Positions 7,580 to 14,661 of a stretch of DNA of 27,246 bases are shown piece by piece. This stretch comes from an uncultured Agathobacter sp. (GTDB taxonomy: Bacteria; Bacillota; Clostridia; Lachnospirales; Lachnospiraceae). The notes under the pieces were generated by a model. That model was given only the letters and a program-made list of their open reading frames with translations, was not told the DNA's origin and searched no databases. How positions within the stretch are numbered: position 1 is the first letter of the stretch; every line of letters begins with the position of its first letter. A program made the position numbers and the translations under genes. The DNA is taken from NCBI GenBank assembly GCA_934359755.1, contig CAKRLV010000029.1, positions 1 through 27,246 of the forward strand, in the 5' to 3' direction.

Positions 7580-8338
7580 ATGGCAGAGACAATGCTTAAA
7601 GTAGAAAATCTGGTAAAAGAATATGATGGGAGCAGAATTCTTTCGCAAGTGAATCTTACCCTTAAAAAGGGTGAAGTAGTCGTAGTTGTAGGCCCAAGTG
7701 GATGTGGAAAGAGTACATTGCTTCGCTGTATTAATGCGCTTGAACCAATCCAGGACGGAAGTATAAGTCTTCATGGCAAGGATATCAGAAAAGGCAGTAA
7801 GAATATTACGGAAATGAGACAGAAAATTGGAATGGTTTTCCAGAGTTATGAGCTTTTTCCGCATCTGACAGTACTTGACAATATTACACTTGCACCAGTC
7901 AAGGTCCAGAAGAGAAAGAAGGACGAAGTGAAGGTTGAAGCTATGGAACTTCTTAAGAGAGTAGGACTTGCAGACAAGGCAGACAGCTATCCGCGCCAGC
8001 TTTCAGGCGGTCAGAAGCAGCGAGTTGCCATAGTGCGTGCCCTTTGTATGCACCCTGAGATTCTATTGTTTGATGAGGTGACAGCAGCACTTGATCCTGA
8101 GATGGTAAGAGAGGTTCTTGACGTAATGCTTGACCTGGCAAAACAGGGCAAGACAATGATTATTGTCACACATGAGATGCAGTTTGCTAAAGCTGTAGCA
8201 GACAGAGTTATATTTATGGACCAGGGACAGATTGTCGAAGAGGCTGCTCCAGATGAATTTTTTGAACATCCAAAGACGGAGCGTGCGAAGCAGTTTTTGA
8301 ATGTATTTACATTTGAACATGTAAAAAAAGATGAATAA
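7580..8338 (+). CDS. Amino acid ABC transporter ATP-binding protein
   Basis: The cytoplasmic ATPase that powers the importer (GlnQ/HisP type, 252 aa, normal length). Walker A is GPSGCGKST from residue 38, the signature LSGGQKQRVAIVRAL starts at 141, Walker B is ILLFDE with D165 and E166, and the switch histidine lies in VTHEMQFA. The D-loop reads VTAALD where PTSALD is usual, a mild variation. GGAGATAAATT before the ATG serves as ribosome site and overlaps the end of the permease gene. The gene ends 6 bases from the convergent serine dehydratase gene, and no terminator is visible between them. Confidence 0.95.
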   Translation: MAETMLKVENLVKEYDGSRILSQVNLTLKKGEVVVVVGPSGCGKSTLLRCINALEPIQDGSISLHGKDIRKGSKNITEMRQKIGMVFQSYELFPHLTVLDNITLAPVKVQKRKKDEVKVEAMELLKRVGLADKADSYPRQLSGGQKQRVAIVRALCMHPEILLFDEVTAALDPEMVREVLDVMLDLAKQGKTMIIVTHEMQFAKAVADRVIFMDQGQIVEEAAPDEFFEHPKTERAKQFLNVFTFEHVKKDE

Positions 8339-8344
8339 TTGAAG

Positions 8345-9205
8345 TTAAGGTAAGTAATTCTGTGCGGATTCAGTTGTAGCAAGTCCACCACAGCTTGTCT
8401 CCTTAAGGCTGGCAGGAAGCTGATTGCCGATTCTGCGCATACTGTCAATTACATCATCAGGAGCTATTGCACTTTTAATTCCTGCGAGTGAGAGCTGTGC
8501 AGAAGTCACTGCATTAACAGCACCGTAGGAATTTCTTTTTATACATGGTACTTCCACAAGTCCTGCAACTGGATCACATACAAGTCCGAGAAAATTCTTA
8601 AGTGAAAGTGTAGCGGCATTGATGATAGCAGAAGAATCACCGCCCTGTAAGAAAGAAAGGGCACCAGCTGCCATCGCACTTGCAGATCCAATCTCAGCCT
8701 GACATCCACCAGCAGCCCCCGCAATGAAAGCGTTCTCAGCAATTACTTTGCCAATACCGGCAGCGACATACATAGCCTTTACCATATCATCTTCTGCAAC
8801 ACAAAAATCCTCTTCGTAGCTTAGAAGGACAGCTGGAAGAACACCGCATGAACCAGCTGTTGGTGCTGCAACAATGCGTCGCATACAGGCGTTGGATTCA
8901 CCCATTTTTATAGCTTTTTCCATCACCTTTCCCATAAAAGAACCGCATATATTTTTGCCTGATTCATTGTAGGCATGAAGAAGTTCGCCGTCACCGCCAG
9001 CCTTTTTACTGGCAGAACGCAACGTGCCATCATACATGCTATCTGCATTTTTCATGGCATCGTACATATCTCTCATCATATTAAAAGAGTCAGATTCGGT
9101 GCGGTCATTTTCATACATATCAGCCTGCTGGATGATTTCCCAGACTTCAAGATCCTTTTCGGCAGATAATTCAATTAAATCGTTAAGTGTGTGATATTCA
9201 ATCAT
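8345..9205 (-). CDS. sdaAA: L-serine dehydratase, iron-sulfur-dependent, alpha subunit
   Basis: The catalytic subunit, which converts L-serine to pyruvate and ammonia with a [4Fe-4S] cluster. At 286 residues it matches the usual length of about 290. The three cluster cysteines are C168 (GGCQAEIGSASAMAAG), C210 (CDPVAGLVEVP) and C221; their spacings of 42 and 11 match those I recall for the fused E. coli enzyme. The substrate-loop segment AAPTAGSCGVLP is present at 113-124. ATG 9205 has GAGG eight bases upstream. The beta subunit gene lies upstream on the same strand, separated by 211 bases that hold tandem repeats. The 3' end nearly touches the convergent ABC ATPase gene. Confidence 0.95.
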   Translation of the reverse strand: MIEYHTLNDLIELSAEKDLEVWEIIQQADMYENDRTESDSFNMMRDMYDAMKNADSMYDGTLRSASKKAGGDGELLHAYNESGKNICGSFMGKVMEKAIKMGESNACMRRIVAAPTAGSCGVLPAVLLSYEEDFCVAEDDMVKAMYVAAGIGKVIAENAFIAGAAGGCQAEIGSASAMAAGALSFLQGGDSSAIINAATLSLKNFLGLVCDPVAGLVEVPCIKRNSYGAVNAVTSAQLSLAGIKSAIAPDDVIDSMRRIGNQLPASLKETSCGGLATTESAQNYLP

Positions 9206-9259
9206 ATACTATACCTCTTATCCTGATTACTGTTAGATACTATTAAGGTTACATCGAAT

Positions 9260-9275
9260 TGCATGCAGGCATGCA
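9260..9275. repeat. Short near-perfect palindrome between sdaAB and sdaAA
   Basis: TGCATGC and GCATGCA form a perfect 7-bp inverted repeat with a 2-base centre, 55 bases upstream of the sdaAA start. It could be a protein-binding site or an RNA hairpin; nothing more can be said. Confidence 0.4.
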
Positions 9276-9314
9276 CCGTTGATACCTTTTGAAAATCATA
9301 CTGTTGATTATAAA

Positions 9315-9396
9315 ATTGCAACAAAAAATAAGTAATTATCATATTGCTTATTGCAACAAAAAATAAGTAACCATCATGTTGCTTATTGCAACAAAA
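9315..9396. repeat. 35-bp tandem repeat array in the sdaAB-sdaAA gap
   Basis: Two full 35-bp units (9315-9349 and 9350-9384, three differences) and a partial third of 12 bases begin with ATTGCAACAAAA. Inside, TTGCTTATT and AATAAGTAA can pair, and TGTTGC-TTATT-GCAACA at the second junction is a perfect dyad. It sits in the transcribed gap between the two subunit genes, so a change in copy number would alter their linkage. Confidence 0.8.
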
Positions 9397-9416
9397 TATT
9401 ATTAGCTATCAGTCCG

Positions 9417-10076
9417 CTAGTTTCCACTGAAATAGGTGACCTTAAGCACGCCCTCGACATGTTCAAGCCATGAAATACCATCTGGTGGAATCGGCTGGTC
9501 ACATTCAATAACCATAACAGCATTCTGCCCTTTTGCGGAACGGTAAAGCTGCATTGTGGCAATATTGACACCCTTGTGCGCAAGCATTGAAGTTACTTCC
9601 GATACATGCCCAGGCTGGTCAAGGTTGTGGACAATCAAAGTAGGATTGTCGCCAGAAAAATTCGTGTTTATTCCATCTATCTTGTCAATATTTATGCGGG
9701 AGCCGCCAACAGAAGACGCCTGAATATCTATGGATTTACCGCTTGTACCAGTCAGATGAAGAACCGCAGTATTAGGATGGGCTTCTTCTAGTTTAGCCTC
9801 TCCAAAAGAGATTTCAATGTCACGACTACGGGCAATATCGAAGCTGTCTGCTATATGGTAGTCATCTGGATTCATGCCAAGAAGACCAGCGACGATAGCC
9901 TTTTTAGTACCATGTCCATCTCCAGTAGCAAGAAAAGAACCATACAATTGTATTCGGGCATTTTTAAGAGGTTCGCCCAGAAGCTGACCAGCTACATAAC
10001 CGATTCGGACAGCACCAGCAGTATGTGAACTTGATGGACCGACCATAATCGGACCTACGATATCAAATAAATCCAT
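9417..10076 (-). CDS. sdaAB: L-serine dehydratase, iron-sulfur-dependent, beta subunit
   Basis: The regulatory and structural partner of sdaAA, 219 residues. The N-terminal domain carries VGPSSSHTAGAVRIG, followed by GSFLATGDGHGTKKAIVAGL, both typical of the family. An ACT domain closes the protein (about 145-200), starting at LIVHNLDQPGHVSEV, and probably binds serine. The frame is open eight codons further upstream, but ATG 10076 is chosen because AAGGAGG lies six bases before it. It is the first gene of a two-gene minus-strand operon, divergent from a MerR regulator at 10291, so the shared upstream region could hold common control sites. Confidence 0.94.
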   Translation of the reverse strand: MDLFDIVGPIMVGPSSSHTAGAVRIGYVAGQLLGEPLKNARIQLYGSFLATGDGHGTKKAIVAGLLGMNPDDYHIADSFDIARSRDIEISFGEAKLEEAHPNTAVLHLTGTSGKSIDIQASSVGGSRINIDKIDGINTNFSGDNPTLIVHNLDQPGHVSEVTSMLAHKGVNIATMQLYRSAKGQNAVMVIECDQPIPPDGISWLEHVEGVLKVTYFSGN

Positions 10077-10159
10077 ATGAAGCCTCCTTGATAGATACAT
10101 TAGTTATTATGCACATTGTAGAGCATTTTAATAAAAAAAGATAGTTTATAAAATAAAGA

Positions 10160-10181
10160 AAAGAGCAAACTAATGCTCTTT
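10160..10181 (-). terminator. Hairpin with T-rich tail in the sdaAB upstream region
   Basis: AAAGAGCA and TGCTCTTT form an 8-bp perfect stem around 6 bases. Read on the minus strand it is followed by a T-rich tail and lies about 85 bases before sdaAB, so it could be a leader attenuator of the sda operon or stop stray transcription. The sda promoter itself could not be placed. Confidence 0.45.
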
Positions 10182-10186
10182 CTATT

Positions 10187-10219
10187 TACATTGAAATGTA
10201 TGATTTTGAATGATATACT
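10187..10219 (+). promoter_or_regulatory. Promoter of the second MerR gene, with operator-like dyad
   Basis: TTGAAA (10191-10196), 17 bases, then TATACT (10214-10219). A perfect dyad, TACATT-GA-AATGTA (10187-10200), covers the -35 hexamer and looks like a repressor site. Transcription would begin near 10226. Confidence 0.6.
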
Positions 10220-10244
10220 AAAAAAAGCAAATTAGGTAAGCAAA

Positions 10245-10275
10245 GGCGCTATGGGTAAAACCATGGCGCCTTTTT
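10245..10275 (+). terminator. Terminator hairpin inside the leader of the MerR gene
   Basis: GGCGCTATGG pairs with CCATGGCGCC (one G-T wobble) around GTAAAA, followed by five T. It lies between the promoter at 10187-10219 and the ribosome site at 10276-10283, with no gene upstream on this strand to terminate. It therefore looks like a leader attenuator. Confidence 0.7.
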
Positions 10276-10290
10276 GAAAGGAGCAATATA

Positions 10291-11097
10291 ATGTTGGATC
10301 AGTACACAATTGGTGAGCTTAGCAAAAAGACCGGACTTTCAATTCATACAATAAGGTATTATGACAATATTGATCTGCTAAAGCCAAGCAGTGTCGACGA
10401 GGAAACCGGCTACAGATATTATACAGTACACGATTTCTGGTGCGCAGAGGTTATAAGCATGTTCCGTTCTATAGATATGCCGATAGAAGAGATAAAGGAA
10501 ATTATGAAGACCCAGGATTATAAGAAAGTAAGAGATGCACTCAATCATCGGCAGAAGAAGATAAAGGAAGTAATTGAGAAGTATAAGCAGGCTGAAAAAG
10601 ACATCAGATGGTTCAAGCATATGTTGGGTGAACAAAATAAACAGATATCAGAAACTACATATATAAGAGAAATAAAGCCGAGAATAGTAGTATACAAGAA
10701 GAACAAGCGAAGCGAAAGAGAATATCATATGACTTTGCAGAATATTTCGGTAAATGAACTCCAGCATGCCAAATCGCTGCAACGTAAATACGGATATATA
10801 ATTAACTCGCAGATTATAATGAATAATGCATTTAAAATAGAAGGAGAGTACCTTGACCTATATAAGGATAACTACGAATATACCGAGGATAAATATGTAT
10901 ATGAAATTCCAGGTGGTTTGTATCTGTGCCAGAAGGTACGGGTTTTAAGTAAAGTAGTAGACATGAGTCATATAAGGAAAGCAATAAGAGAAAGTGGGTA
11001 TAGGGTCGAGATGATTGTAGCAGAGGAGATAGGACTTCCACTATTTAATTTTGATGATCTCGAATGTGAGATGCAACTTTTACTTTCGAATAAATAG
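10291..11097 (+). CDS. MerR-family regulator with C-terminal effector domain
   Basis: A 268-residue protein. The N-terminal winged helix (1-70) shows YTIGELSKKTGLSIHTIRYY and then TGYRYYTVHDFWCAEVI. A coiled coil of charged residues spans about 75-115. Residues about 125-265 form a soluble domain that resembles the GyrI/BmrR effector type in size and position, a family guess only. GAAAGGAG before the ATG supports the start. The next operon begins 338 bases downstream with a promoter of MerR geometry (11330-11360), so this protein is the natural candidate activator. Its own expression may be limited by the leader terminator at 10245-10275. Confidence 0.88.
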   Translation: MLDQYTIGELSKKTGLSIHTIRYYDNIDLLKPSSVDEETGYRYYTVHDFWCAEVISMFRSIDMPIEEIKEIMKTQDYKKVRDALNHRQKKIKEVIEKYKQAEKDIRWFKHMLGEQNKQISETTYIREIKPRIVVYKKNKRSEREYHMTLQNISVNELQHAKSLQRKYGYIINSQIIMNNAFKIEGEYLDLYKDNYEYTEDKYVYEIPGGLYLCQKVRVLSKVVDMSHIRKAIRESGYRVEMIVAEEIGLPLFNFDDLECEMQLLLSNK

Positions 11098-11192
11098 AAA
11101 AGAATGGGACTGTTTATGAATAGAAAAAAATGTAACGGAGCATGGGAATATAGTTAAACGGCAAAGAGTATAAGAAATAATAAACAAAAAAT

Positions 11193-11238
11193 AAAGAGTA
11201 TCGAGGTGATAAATGCACAAAAACTCGATACTCTTTTT
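11193..11238 (+). terminator. Strong hairpin and T run, overlapping a tiny reading frame
   Basis: AAAGAGTATCGAG (11193-11205) pairs perfectly with CTCGATACTCTTT (11224-11236), 13 bp, followed by TT. It probably ends transcription of the MerR gene. The left arm covers part of a GAGGTG ribosome site and the loop contains an ATG. The rest of 11098-11434 holds no other gene apart from the promoter at 11330. Confidence 0.75.
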
Positions 11239-11272
11239 GTATATATTAAACAAAAATGACGTATCTAATTGA
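11213..11272 (+). CDS. Possible 19-residue peptide, leader peptide or insertion-sequence stub
   Basis: ATG at 11213 follows GAGGTGAT at a good distance and runs 19 codons to TGA; the product is MHKNSILFLYILNKNDVSN. Its ribosome site lies partly in, and its start codon in the loop of, the hairpin at 11193-11236, so translation would compete with folding. Two readings are possible. It could be a leader peptide. Or it could be the 5' stub of a transposase: the M-x-x-N-S-I-L opening recalls ISL3-family transposases, and insertion sequences often hide their start in such a hairpin. Both are weak. Confidence 0.3.
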   Translation: MHKNSILFLYILNKNDVSN

Positions 11273-11329
11273 TTATTTTAAGTCGGAAAAGTAGAATGCT
11301 TTATTTTCTTAAAAGATAACTGAAGATAA

Positions 11330-11360
11330 TTGACCCTAGAGCAACTCTAGACTTTATAGT
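11330..11360 (+). promoter_or_regulatory. MerR-type promoter of the PII-pot-aminotransferase operon
   Basis: TTGACC (11330-11335) and TATAGT (11355-11360) stand 19 bases apart. The spacer is centred on a perfect dyad, CTAGAG-CAA-CTCTAG (11336-11350). The long spacer plus dyad is the architecture activated by MerR proteins through DNA untwisting. The MerR gene at 10291-11097 is adjacent. A leader of about 65 bases follows before the PII gene. Confidence 0.65.
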
Positions 11361-11434
11361 CTTAAATAACAAATGAACAGGCATCGAAAACAACACATCG
11401 GAGGCCGCCACTTAAGAATAAGGAGGAATGAAAT

Positions 11435-11773
11435 ATGAAGAAATTAGAGATTATCACAAGACCTGATAAATTAGATGATTTAAAGGATTTACTTACCAAG
11501 CATAATTGCCAGGGAATGACAGTTTACTCAGTAATGGGATGCGGAAAGCAAAAGGGATATATTTCAGAGATGAATCTTCCAGAGCTTACAGTTAATCTTC
11601 TTCCTAAGATTTTTGTTATGACAGTAATAAGTGATGACGAACTTGAAAAGGTACTATTAGATGTAACAGAAATAATGGGATCAGGAACAGCTGGTGATGG
11701 AAAAGTATTCGTATATGACGTATACGATGTAATGCGAATCCGTACAGGTGAGCGAGGAGAAAAAGCACTCTAG
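11435..11773 (+). CDS. PII-family signal protein without the uridylylation tyrosine
   Basis: A 112-residue PII protein, the exact length of E. coli GlnB, so positions compare directly. Nucleotide-site residues are kept: G37, Q39, K58, GDGK ending in K90, R101 and R103 in RIRTGERGEKAL. The T-loop differs: position 51, the uridylylated tyrosine in GlnB, is leucine, and position 46 is methionine. It should thus bind ATP/ADP and perhaps 2-oxoglutarate but not be modified. AAGGAGG eight bases upstream supports the start. It is the first gene of an operon with a polyamine-type importer, a setting that recalls PotN-like PII proteins of Firmicutes. The likely partner is a transporter subunit rather than AmtB, which is inference. 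Confidence 0.9.
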   Translation: MKKLEIITRPDKLDDLKDLLTKHNCQGMTVYSVMGCGKQKGYISEMNLPELTVNLLPKIFVMTVISDDELEKVLLDVTEIMGSGTAGDGKVFVYDVYDVMRIRTGERGEKAL

Positions 11774-11794
11774 TAGAAGTAAGGAGGACAACTC

Positions 11795-12913
11795 ATGAAA
11801 GATGTAATTGTTTCATTAGAAAATGTGGAGAAGGTTTTTGGTACCAATCGAGTGGTAAAAAACTTGAATATGGAAATTCATGAGGGAGAGTTCTTGACAA
11901 TGCTTGGTTCTTCAGGCTGTGGAAAAACCACAACACTTCGAATGATAGCTGGTTTTGAGGATGCTACCTCAGGTGTAATAAAAGTAGAGGGTGAGAGAGT
12001 TGAAAGCAAGGAGCCTTTTGAAAGGAATGTAAATACAGTTTTCCAGAACTATGCCTTGTTTCCACATATGACGATTTTTGACAATATAGCATATGGGCTT
12101 ACGGTCAAGAAAGTGCCAAAGGCTGAAATAAAGAAGCGGGTTGAGGAAATGCTTGATTTGGTGCAGCTTACTGGATTTGGAGGAAGAAAGCCGAATCAGC
12201 TTTCAGGAGGACAGAAACAAAGGGTTGCGATTGCAAGAGCTCTTATAAACAATCCGAGAGTACTTCTATTAGATGAACCTCTTGGCGCGCTTGATATGAA
12301 GCTTAGAAAACAGATGCAGCTTGAATTAAAGAGATTGCAGCGAAAATTAAATATAACATTTGTCTATGTAACACACGATCAGGAAGAAGCACTTACTATG
12401 AGTGACCGCATCGCAATCATGAATGGTGGAGTATTAGAGCAGATAGGAACACCCGAGGAGATATACGACAAACCAAAGACCAAGTTTGTCGCTGATTTTA
12501 TAGGTGAGTCCAACATATTTGAGGGATTAGTCAGCAAAGTAGAGGGTAGTACGCTGACAGTCGCAACCGAATGTGGAAACGGAATAGTAAATGCAGATGG
12601 CTTTGTACATGATGAATATATTTATTTGTGTGTAAGACCTGAGAACTTAAAGTATAGCAAGACGCCAGTAGAAAAATTTAATTTGCAGGGCATTGTAAAG
12701 GAGCACATATATATTGGAAATATAGTAAAGACAATAGTGGCACTTCCAAATGGTGACGAACTAAAAGTCAGCAAATTCGCAAGCCACGATATTGAGCCAG
12801 AAGGAACAGTGCTTTATCTATACTGGAATCCTGATTCAGCAGTGGCAATCAAGAGAAAAGATGATATATTGGTTGATTATCTTGAAAGCAAGCAGAGCGA
12901 GGTGATTGGATGA
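11795..12913 (+). CDS. potA: Spermidine/putrescine-type ABC transporter ATPase
   Basis: A 372-residue ATPase of the polyamine/opine/phosphonate class. Walker A GSSGCGKTT lies at 38-46, the Q-loop in FQNYALFPHM, the signature LSGGQKQRVAIARAL starts at 136, Walker B LLLDEP has D160 and E161, and the switch histidine lies in YVTHDQEEALT. After about residue 235 there is a C-terminal regulatory TOBE/OB domain, typical of PotA. AAGGAGG precedes the ATG. It overlaps potB by four bases (ATGA), so translation is coupled. The PII protein just upstream could act on this subunit. The gene symbol reflects family; the true substrate is open. Confidence 0.93.
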   Translation: MKDVIVSLENVEKVFGTNRVVKNLNMEIHEGEFLTMLGSSGCGKTTTLRMIAGFEDATSGVIKVEGERVESKEPFERNVNTVFQNYALFPHMTIFDNIAYGLTVKKVPKAEIKKRVEEMLDLVQLTGFGGRKPNQLSGGQKQRVAIARALINNPRVLLLDEPLGALDMKLRKQMQLELKRLQRKLNITFVYVTHDQEEALTMSDRIAIMNGGVLEQIGTPEEIYDKPKTKFVADFIGESNIFEGLVSKVEGSTLTVATECGNGIVNADGFVHDEYIYLCVRPENLKYSKTPVEKFNLQGIVKEHIYIGNIVKTIVALPNGDELKVSKFASHDIEPEGTVLYLYWNPDSAVAIKRKDDILVDYLESKQSEVIG

Positions 12914-13767
12914 AAAAGAAAAGAACCGCAAAAGCAATCCCCATAATAAGTATGGTAGGTCCCGTCGGGGCATGGGTATTATTGCTGATATTTATTCCAA
13001 TGGTTTATATCATAATAATGAGTTTTCTGACAAGAGGAACATATGGTGGAATTGTATTTCATTTTTCAATGGAGGGATACAAGACACTTTTTGACATAAA
13101 GTACATGGAAGTAATAATGAAGTCAGTCATGATATCGCTTAGAACAACCGTCATGTGTATACTAATTGGTTATCCGTTTGCATTTTATATTGCAAAACAG
13201 CCTGCAAAGAGAGCTGCAATGCTTGTACTATTACTAATGGTTCCATTCTGGACAAGCGGACTTGTAAAGACCTATAGCTGGGTACTTCTTTTAAATGCAA
13301 CAGGTATTGTGAATAAAATACTCATGGCAATCGGAATTATAAGCTCACCAGTACAGTTTTTATACAATGATTACGCAGTAACACTTGGACTTGTGTATGG
13401 ATTTCTACCTTATGCAGTTTTGCCAATGTATTCATCTATTGAAAAAATGGATAAATCACTGCTTGAGGCATCAAATGACTTAGGAGCAAAGCCTGTAACG
13501 ACATTTTTTAAAGTAACATTGCCACTTACAGCATCTGGAATTTTCGCGAGTGTAATCCTCGTTTTCATCCCATCGCTGGGAGCTTATTTCACAGCAGATG
13601 CATTAGGAGGCGGAACGTCTTTATTAATAGGAAGTCTGATACGAAATCTGTTCTCAGTATCAAAGAACTGGCCATTTGGTGCAGCAGTATCAGTAATCCT
13701 GGTAATTTTTACATTGATTCTGTTGTTCTTATACAGCAGGGTTGGAGATATGGATGATCTGGTGTAG
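12910..13767 (+). CDS. potB: Spermidine/putrescine-type ABC transporter permease PotB-like
   Basis: A 285-residue membrane subunit with six helices. The ATPase-contacting loop reads LLEASNDLGAKPVTTFFKVT near the middle to C-terminal part, as in the family. MVPFWTSGLVKTYSWVLLL is the PotB-type segment (VPFWTS, RTYAW in relatives). The start codon overlaps the potA stop by four bases. It pairs with the PotC-like permease that follows to form the channel. Confidence 0.93.
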   Translation: MKKKRTAKAIPIISMVGPVGAWVLLLIFIPMVYIIIMSFLTRGTYGGIVFHFSMEGYKTLFDIKYMEVIMKSVMISLRTTVMCILIGYPFAFYIAKQPAKRAAMLVLLLMVPFWTSGLVKTYSWVLLLNATGIVNKILMAIGIISSPVQFLYNDYAVTLGLVYGFLPYAVLPMYSSIEKMDKSLLEASNDLGAKPVTTFFKVTLPLTASGIFASVILVFIPSLGAYFTADALGGGTSLLIGSLIRNLFSVSKNWPFGAAVSVILVIFTLILLFLYSRVGDMDDLV

Positions 13768-13782
13768 GAAGGAGGAATGAGT

Positions 13783-14610
13783 ATGAACAATGAAGAAACT
13801 CCTATTGTAAGCAAGAGACAGAAAAAGCAGAAGAGAAATCTTATAATTTCAACAATATATGCTTGTCTGGTATATACGTTTATCTATGTGCCTGTTATCA
13901 CACTTATTGTATTTTCGTTCAATAATCAGGAGGCAAATACAGAGTGGAAAGGCTTTACACTCAATTATTATATAAAGCTTTTTAATGATTTAGAGCTCAT
14001 GCAGATATTTGGACTTACACTTTTTATAGCAGTGACAGTAACAATTTTATCAGCGGTAATAGGAACGCTTGGTGCAGTAGGACTTACTAAGTTCTCATTC
14101 AAAGGTAAGAAACTGGTGGATAGTTCTTTGTACATTCCAATTATTATTCCAGAAGTTGTACTTGCAGTTGCAATGCTGTCGGTTATGAGTCTTATTAATT
14201 TTCCTACAGGAACGCTGGCAATAATAATAGGACACACAACACTTACACTTCCTTATATGGTAATAACAGTCAAGTCAAGAATGGCAGGATTTGATAAATC
14301 AATAGAAGAGGCATCCATGGATTTAGGAGCAAACAGAGTAGTGACATTTTTCAGGGTAACACTTCCGATGATAATGCCAGGTGTAATGTCAGGAGCATTC
14401 CTTGCATTTACAATTTCGCTTGATGATTTCATCGTAAGTAATTTCGTGGCAGGACCAAAGAGTGTGACTCTTCCGGTGAAGGTATATTCAATGCTCAAGG
14501 TTGGAATCAGACCAGAAATAAATGCTCTTTCAACAATTATTATCTCACTATTTGTAGTAGGATATGCCACTTATATGATTATTGGAAAGATGAAGAGTGC
14601 GCGCAAATAA
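13783..14610 (+). CDS. potC: Spermidine/putrescine-type ABC transporter permease PotC-like
   Basis: A 275-residue second channel subunit with six helices. Its EAA loop reads SIEEASMDLGANRVVTFFRV, and FTISLDDFIVSNFVAGP near the C-terminus is a strong PotC hallmark. An ATG at 13777 is in frame, but it stands only one base from GGAGG; the ATG at 13783 has a seven-base spacing and is preferred. It lies close behind potB. A 51-base gap to the binding-protein gene carries two copies of a 12-base direct repeat (AAATAATCAGGA at 14605 and 14640), the second containing part of the ribosome site. Confidence 0.93.
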   Translation: MNNEETPIVSKRQKKQKRNLIISTIYACLVYTFIYVPVITLIVFSFNNQEANTEWKGFTLNYYIKLFNDLELMQIFGLTLFIAVTVTILSAVIGTLGAVGLTKFSFKGKKLVDSSLYIPIIIPEVVLAVAMLSVMSLINFPTGTLAIIIGHTTLTLPYMVITVKSRMAGFDKSIEEASMDLGANRVVTFFRVTLPMIMPGVMSGAFLAFTISLDDFIVSNFVAGPKSVTLPVKVYSMLKVGIRPEINALSTIIISLFVVGYATYMIIGKMKSARK

Positions 14611-14661
14611 TCAGGATAAAGACCAATAGGTTTTTAAATAAATAATCAGGAGGACAAATAT

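Noticed and set aside
8011..8448. 145-codon minus-strand frame across the ABC ATPase end
   Set aside because: It is a shadow of the Walker B region of the ATPase and of the sdaAA end in another frame.
9315..9396. Possible CRISPR array in the 35-bp repeats
   Set aside because: Repeats are directly adjacent with no spacers and no cas genes are near.
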